IMG/VR virus record: IMGVR_UViG_3300023284_001918
Span: 1 to 36,864 of that record
From: a virus
Length of the DNA: 36,864 nucleotides
Strand: one strand, 5' to 3'
Shown here: piece after piece, positions 33,390 to 36,864 of the stretch
Layout of the letters: each line of letters starts with the position of its first letter
Numbering within the stretch: the stretch's first letter is position 1
Translations under genes and position numbers: made by a program
The notes under the pieces: generated by a model
What the model was told of the DNA's origin: nothing
The model's database searches: none
The model's input: the letters and a program-made list of their open reading frames with translations, nothing else

Positions 33390-33418
33390 GTAAAAACCAC
33401 CGCCCCACTACAGGGCGG
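33390..33418 (-). terminator. Intrinsic terminator between ssDNA-binding protein and polymerase genes
   Basis: Read leftward, CCGCCC (33418-33413) pairs with GGGCGG (33405-33400) around a 7-nt loop, followed by TGGTTTTT. It lies in the only real gap of the leftward operon. It would allow much more ssDNA-binding protein than polymerase to be made. Confidence 0.7.
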
Positions 33419-33438
33419 CAGCACTCGAATATAACCTA

Positions 33439-34413
33439 TTACTGCGGGACACCTGGCATCTGCGGAATACCTTGAGGAACAGGAGCTAAGCTTGGAGCAG
33501 AAGCTACCTGTCCAGGTATCTGCGGCATAACCGGAGCCTGAGCGATAGGGGGTTGAACAGCTACAGCCGGAGTTGCTGGCACACTTGGTATAGCAGGCAT
33601 GGCAGGTTGCGCGACGGCAGCTGGTTGATGTGTTTGAGGAATAACCTGATAGTTTGGTACTACGGGTGGTGGAACCTGAGCGACAGGAGCCGGTGCTGCA
33701 ATAGGTGGATGAGTTGCCGGAGTCGGCATAGCTGCAGTCGGAGCCGGTGCACCTGGAGGCGGTGTAGTCATTCCTGTCGTTGGTGGTGCAAGCGGTGTTG
33801 CTGAGGCTCCTGAGACCAATGGTGGCGCAGTATTACCAAAGATAGCATCACCTGACGGCGCACTAATAATTTCTTTACCATATCCAACAAATTGAACAGC
33901 ATTGGGATTTAAATAGAGTCCTGGCTTACCTTGGCCTACTGGCCCGTGAGGTACGATATTCAATTGAACGTTCACATAATCACCACACTTAATACCTTCG
34001 TTGATGATTTCATTTTTGTTCAATGCGGCATCAAATTTGAAAAACTTGATCGGCATACTCATTGTACAAGCTAATACCAAATGTCCAGCGTAACCTTCAC
34101 GAAGATCATAAGGTTGACCTTTATCATCGATATTACTAGTACCACCACCGTTTTTATATTTCATAGCGAAACCAGGAGGTAATACTTGACTTGGATGTAA
34201 AGTATAAGCCTGCTCGTGTAGTGATTGCCACACCTCTGCGATATTTGCAAAAGGAACAGCGAGACCAAAACCGTATTCTCTCGATTGTTCACCGGCAGCG
34301 TTTAGTTTAGGCTGGGTGGTCCCGTATATAACTTTACCTCTACCTTTAAAAAGTTCGCCACAAGTCCAAATGATTCGACCCATGACCATTAATGTTTTAC
34401 CTACGTCTTGCAT
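33439..34413 (-). CDS. Single-stranded DNA-binding protein (DUF2815/gp2.5-like)
   Basis: Residues ~10-180 form an OB-fold-type domain of the DUF2815 group: GRIIWTCGELFKGRGKVIYG, YGFGLAVPFANIAEVWQSLH, MKYKNGGGTSNIDDKGQPYD, then GDYVNVQLNIV and GLYLNPNAVQFVGYGKEI. DUF2815 and T7 gp2.5 are ssDNA-binding replication proteins. Residues ~185-324 are a very long Pro/Ala/Val-rich linker that ends in MPGVPQ. It lacks the acidic tip that gp2.5 and SSB use to recruit partners. Gene order DUF2800, DUF2815, polymerase is a known phage replication block. AGGAG lies about 10 bp upstream of the ATG. Confidence 0.78.
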   Translation of the reverse strand: MQDVGKTLMVMGRIIWTCGELFKGRGKVIYGTTQPKLNAAGEQSREYGFGLAVPFANIAEVWQSLHEQAYTLHPSQVLPPGFAMKYKNGGGTSNIDDKGQPYDLREGYAGHLVLACTMSMPIKFFKFDAALNKNEIINEGIKCGDYVNVQLNIVPHGPVGQGKPGLYLNPNAVQFVGYGKEIISAPSGDAIFGNTAPPLVSGASATPLAPPTTGMTTPPPGAPAPTAAMPTPATHPPIAAPAPVAQVPPPVVPNYQVIPQTHQPAAVAQPAMPAIPSVPATPAVAVQPPIAQAPVMPQIPGQVASAPSLAPVPQGIPQMPGVPQ

Positions 34414-34415
34414 AA

Positions 34416-35516
34416 TTATTTTACTCCTGTTGATGGATTATTTGTTCCAAATATTGAATCGCCAAGATCCGATGCATCTTTTTTCACTAGGTTATTCCCC
34501 TTGTACTTTTTCTCAACGAGCCCAGCGATTAAAGTTTTCGGTACTCCCAACTTCTCAGCTTTGGCGGGAGAGAGAAGCTTTGCAGGTTCTGATATGTTTT
34601 TACCTGTTAATGCTAAAATATTATCAGCATTTACACAACCTTTCCAAGATCTATTACCGTAACTTTTCTCAGTCATATAACCTGGAACGATTTTGCCACC
34701 CTTGATTCTAGATATTGCGAGCTGTTCCAAAGAGTCAGTTTTAATCTTGATTATTTCTTTGGCTGTCTTGGCAAGATTAAGTTGCTGCGCTACTTCCTCA
34801 TCAGTGATCATGTCTTGAGTGAAACTTTCTGTAAAATCCAACGCAGCATAAAAAGAACGGTTGAAAGCAGTACATGCTTCTGCAGCACCTTTGCAATATT
34901 TACAAGCTGAACTTGTAGTTAAAGTTTTGTCACCGTCAACAATCTGCTGCATTCTTTTTTCAATACGATCTTTATACTGAAGTAACTCAGGGTACGTGAT
35001 TCTCCACTCTCTGACAGAACCGTGCTCGTGATGCGGTCTCGGTTGGTGTATTCGCAGAGCTACATCCAACGGTTGCTGTCTTCTGATAACTTCACCTATA
35101 GCGTATGCTATCAGTTGCCAATTTTCAGTTACATCGACTATCCCGTACCCATATTTATAGTCGTCGACGTAAAGTAAACCAGGCGTAAGAAATGAAGCGT
35201 CATATCTGCAAGAGATCTTGACACCAGCTTGAGTCATCCAACTTACCTTACCTTCAGCTGTAACTTCTGCACCATTCGCTTTGTCAAAGATGTCTTTAGC
35301 TGTCGCACTACCGTACAGTTTCATATCATCATCAAAGTAGATGCCGTTTTTTGCCTGAAGGGGTGGAGTGGTTTTATTCAATAGGTGTTCAAGATATTCA
35401 CCAGCAGCAGTACCTTCCGGCGCTGCTGGATGAAGTTCGGTGTCGTGCAGATCTTTAAAAAATAAATGACCTGAACACACCATTGCTCTTGCTAGACTTG
35501 ACGCATGTATTTTCAT
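34416..35516 (-). CDS. DUF2800-type PD-(D/E)XK nuclease
   Basis: The 366 residues match DUF2800 phage nucleases (RecB/Cas4-like fold). An N-terminal helix IHASSLARAMVCSGHLFF is followed by EGTAAGEYLEHLL, with Glu at the first conserved position. Next come SCRYDASF (Asp) and LYVDDYKYGYG (the D-x-K catalytic core, ~118-128), then NWQLIAYAIG and RIHQPRPHH. Near ~205-218 is ACKYCKGAAEAC; together with the Cys near the N-terminus it could hold an iron-sulfur cluster as in Cas4/AddB proteins. Recombination or DNA processing with the adjacent ssDNA-binding protein is likely. Its ATG overlaps the preceding stop (TAATG). Confidence 0.8.
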   Translation of the reverse strand: MKIHASSLARAMVCSGHLFFKDLHDTELHPAAPEGTAAGEYLEHLLNKTTPPLQAKNGIYFDDDMKLYGSATAKDIFDKANGAEVTAEGKVSWMTQAGVKISCRYDASFLTPGLLYVDDYKYGYGIVDVTENWQLIAYAIGEVIRRQQPLDVALRIHQPRPHHEHGSVREWRITYPELLQYKDRIEKRMQQIVDGDKTLTTSSACKYCKGAAEACTAFNRSFYAALDFTESFTQDMITDEEVAQQLNLAKTAKEIIKIKTDSLEQLAISRIKGGKIVPGYMTEKSYGNRSWKGCVNADNILALTGKNISEPAKLLSPAKAEKLGVPKTLIAGLVEKKYKGNNLVKKDASDLGDSIFGTNNPSTGVK

Positions 35517-36376
35517 TACATAGCCCTTACAATGAAGCCTTGAGTTACAAAGTTCTCAAACATATCTGCGGATTGTTGAGGGTTTAAGTTCCAGATCTCG
35601 TCAACTTGAAAATAGTCCTTAAGTGAACGGATATAATCTGGAGTCAACTTGTTTTCCGCCATCAGCTTAGTGATAACTTCAGGTAAGTTGTCGGTGAATG
35701 TTTGGACACTGTGACAGTTTGACATTGGAACGGTTGGTTGAGGTATTGTTACAGGCGGTACTACAGGTGCAGCAATAGGTTGAGGAACTGGTGTCAACGT
35801 TGGCGCCGGAGCTGTAACAGGCGGAAACAAAGGCTCAGGAACATTGATAGGACGTGTTGCAATTGGAGCCGGTGGGACTTCAACAGGTGGTAACGCAACT
35901 CTAGCTCTCAATTCAGCTTCAACCTGTGCGATCAATGCTGGCTCAGTGCCTCGTTTGTTCTTCCAGGTGCCACATTTCTTTTTAGTCCCGGCAGCGTTGT
36001 GGATTCGCGCATCATACGGAAGTCCTGAACTATCACAATCTGTACCGTTACTTAGAGCCGGTGAAGGTACTGTTTGCATTGGTGCGACAGGTGGTGTAAT
36101 TTTTTCATGCGGAGCCGATGGAGCATGAACGCCTGCATCATGATGAGGCTCTGTAAAAGTTTCAGCGATTAGTGGTCCTACTGTCTCTGATTGAACAGTC
36201 ATGTCAAAATGCGGCATAGGTTGAGGATCAGTTGGATCGTTTTGTACTAATTTCTCAGTACCTTGACTTGGTTGATCTGATCTGACATCTTTACCGATCT
36301 CAAGACAATTTAATAAATCTGCTATGTTTTGTTCAAGTTTTAGGATTGTTTCACCCGTTATAGTTATTTCAAACAT
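35516..36376 (-). CDS. Pro-rich phage protein with GLPYDARIH motif
   Basis: The 286 residues contain DSSGLPYDARIHNAAGTKKK, then GTWKNKRGTEPALIAQVEAE (~115-155). This is close to a phage motif (D..GLPWDARIH....K...G.W..KRGVD...V..V.AEL) found beside replication genes, function unknown. The middle (~165-220) is a Pro/Val/Ala linker. The C-terminus, FTDNLPEVITKLMAENKLTP and on, is a short helical domain that often accompanies the motif. It is the first gene of the leftward operon, with AGAAGGAG before the ATG, so it is probably expressed early. Confidence 0.6.
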   Translation of the reverse strand: MFEITITGETILKLEQNIADLLNCLEIGKDVRSDQPSQGTEKLVQNDPTDPQPMPHFDMTVQSETVGPLIAETFTEPHHDAGVHAPSAPHEKITPPVAPMQTVPSPALSNGTDCDSSGLPYDARIHNAAGTKKKCGTWKNKRGTEPALIAQVEAELRARVALPPVEVPPAPIATRPINVPEPLFPPVTAPAPTLTPVPQPIAAPVVPPVTIPQPTVPMSNCHSVQTFTDNLPEVITKLMAENKLTPDYIRSLKDYFQVDEIWNLNPQQSADMFENFVTQGFIVRAM

Positions 36377-36400
36377 TGTTTATCTCCTTCTAGATTTTTA

Positions 36401-36429
36401 AAGCTACACTAAAGAAATAAATAAATCAA
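36401..36429 (-). promoter_or_regulatory. Putative promoter for the leftward early operon
   Basis: On the minus strand TTGATT (36429-36424) and TAGCTT (36406-36401) are 17 bp apart, and the start of transcription would lie ~20 bp before the AGAAGGAG site of the gene ending at 36376. The -10 box is weak. No better candidate was seen in the AT-rich region of repeated TAAA units between the divergent genes. Confidence 0.3.
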
Positions 36430-36433
36430 ACAA

Positions 36434-36508
36434 ATAAATAAATAATTTTAAAATTGACCATTATCTACGTTTAATTCATACTTAAGACCATGATTAACCT
36501 ACGACCAT
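36434..36508. repeat. Left arm of a perfect 75-bp inverted repeat
   Basis: This arm is the exact reverse complement of 36790-36864. It holds the TAAA-rich tract, the helicase promoter (36454-36482) and the first codons of the helicase. Because those codons fit the helicase family (MINLRPYQ), this arm is in its native place and the right arm is the copy. Confidence 0.95.
36454..36482 (+). promoter_or_regulatory. Putative promoter for a leaderless helicase mRNA
   Basis: TTGACC (36454-36459) and CATACT (36477-36482) are 17 bp apart and together match consensus at nine of twelve positions. The -10 box ends 7 bp before the ATG at 36490, so transcription would begin at or next to the A of the start codon. 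No ribosome site exists between them. That predicts a leaderless transcript. Confidence 0.5.
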
Positions 36509-36804
36509 ATCAAGCTGAGATCAAACGCAAGGTATATGAAGCCTGGAACGCAGGACATAAAAACGTCTTGATGGTTATGCCAACAGGCGGCGGAAAAACT
36601 AAAACTTTCTGCGACATATCTATAGACAAGGCGATTGTCCCTTTAATTGGTAACTTGCCAACAGTGATCATGGTTCATCGAAAAGAACTAGTACAGCAAA
36701 TATCTATTACTCTAGCTGAGGAAGGTATCACTCATAATATCATCGCTCCACGTAACGTCATTAATGGGATCATCGCAGCTCAACGTAGAATGGTCGTAGG
36801 TTAA
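36490..36804 (+). pseudogene. Superfamily 2 helicase, N-terminal fragment cut by the inverted repeat
   Basis: The ~104-codon frame begins as a DEAD/DEAH-type helicase. LRPYQAEIKRKVYEAW is the Q-motif-like region, MPTGGGKTKTF the Walker A (residues 31-37), and IMVHRKELVQQ motif Ia. INGIIAAQRR follows as in phage helicases. The DExH box, motif III and the whole second domain are missing. Residues 101-104 and the stop come from the right arm of the inverted repeat (from 36790), which is a backward copy of this gene's own start. The intact gene would be several times longer. Truncation is probably an assembly or amplification artefact. Confidence 0.75.
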
Positions 36805-36864
36805 TCATGGTCTTAAGTATGAATTAAACGTAGATAATGGTCAATTTTAAAATTATTTATTTAT
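36790..36864. repeat. Right arm of the 75-bp inverted repeat, at the window edge
   Basis: This arm copies 36434-36508 in reverse without a mismatch over 75 bp and is still matching at the last base of the window, so it may be longer. It carries the helicase promoter pointing left and an ATG on the minus strand (36808-36806) followed by only 12 codons before a stop. Confidence 0.95.

Noticed and set aside
36434-36864. Hairpin telomere or protein-primed terminal repeat
   Set aside because: The arms are separated by 281 bp of helicase coding sequence, the left arm is inside a normal operon junction, and no protelomerase or terminal-protein gene was recognised.

Overview
This window is part of a tailed dsDNA phage genome with a podovirus plan, not host chromosome. 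It has a terminase pair, a T7-gp8-type head-tail connector as portal, a capsid set resembling Bordetella phage BPP-1 (Bbp19-, Bbp17- and Bbp16-like proteins), T7-type tail tubular proteins and a three-gene internal virion protein series ending in a 2019-residue protein with a transglycosylase. No integrase, repressor or reverse transcriptase is visible. The host is most likely a Gram-negative bacterium with an AT-rich genome: there are many Sec signal peptides and a spanin-like protein. The sequence does not identify the host.

Layout. 1-418: a candidate structured RNA with its own terminator, then tRNA-Tyr. 419-2770: small terminase subunit and small accessory genes, including a DUF3310 protein and a frameshifted HExxH metallopeptidase. 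2767-10820: large terminase, a GNAT-like protein, portal, an exported beta-rich protein, Bbp19-like protein, scaffold, major capsid protein, terminator and capsid cement protein. 10845-22282: tail tube and internal virion (ejection) proteins. 22320-28158: tail fibre, a second fibre-like protein with an S74 endosialidase-type chaperone, a LamG-like protein and several small proteins, most with signal peptides. 28175-28858: lysis genes (two membrane peptides and an NlpC/P60 endolysin), ending in a strong terminator inside the endolysin reading frame.

28855-36376: a leftward operon on the minus strand. In transcription order it holds a Pro-rich protein with a phage 'GLPYDARIH' motif, a DUF2800-type nuclease, a DUF2815/gp2.5-like ssDNA-binding protein, a terminator, a family B DNA polymerase, five small proteins, a DHH phosphoesterase and a small protein resembling the Acb2/Tad1 hairpin family. 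The first genes form a replication/recombination module. The last two are a candidate pair acting on nucleotide second messengers or small nucleotides.

36377-36864: a divergent control region, then the first ~100 residues of a superfamily 2 helicase on the plus strand. A perfect 75-bp inverted repeat breaks this gene. Its right arm reaches the window edge and is a backward copy of the helicase promoter and start. This looks like a fold-back assembly or amplification chimera, although a real inversion is possible.

The clearest leads for follow-up are the Acb2/Tad1-like plus DHH pair, the set of signal peptides on virion-type proteins, the broken metallopeptidase and the terminal inverted repeat.
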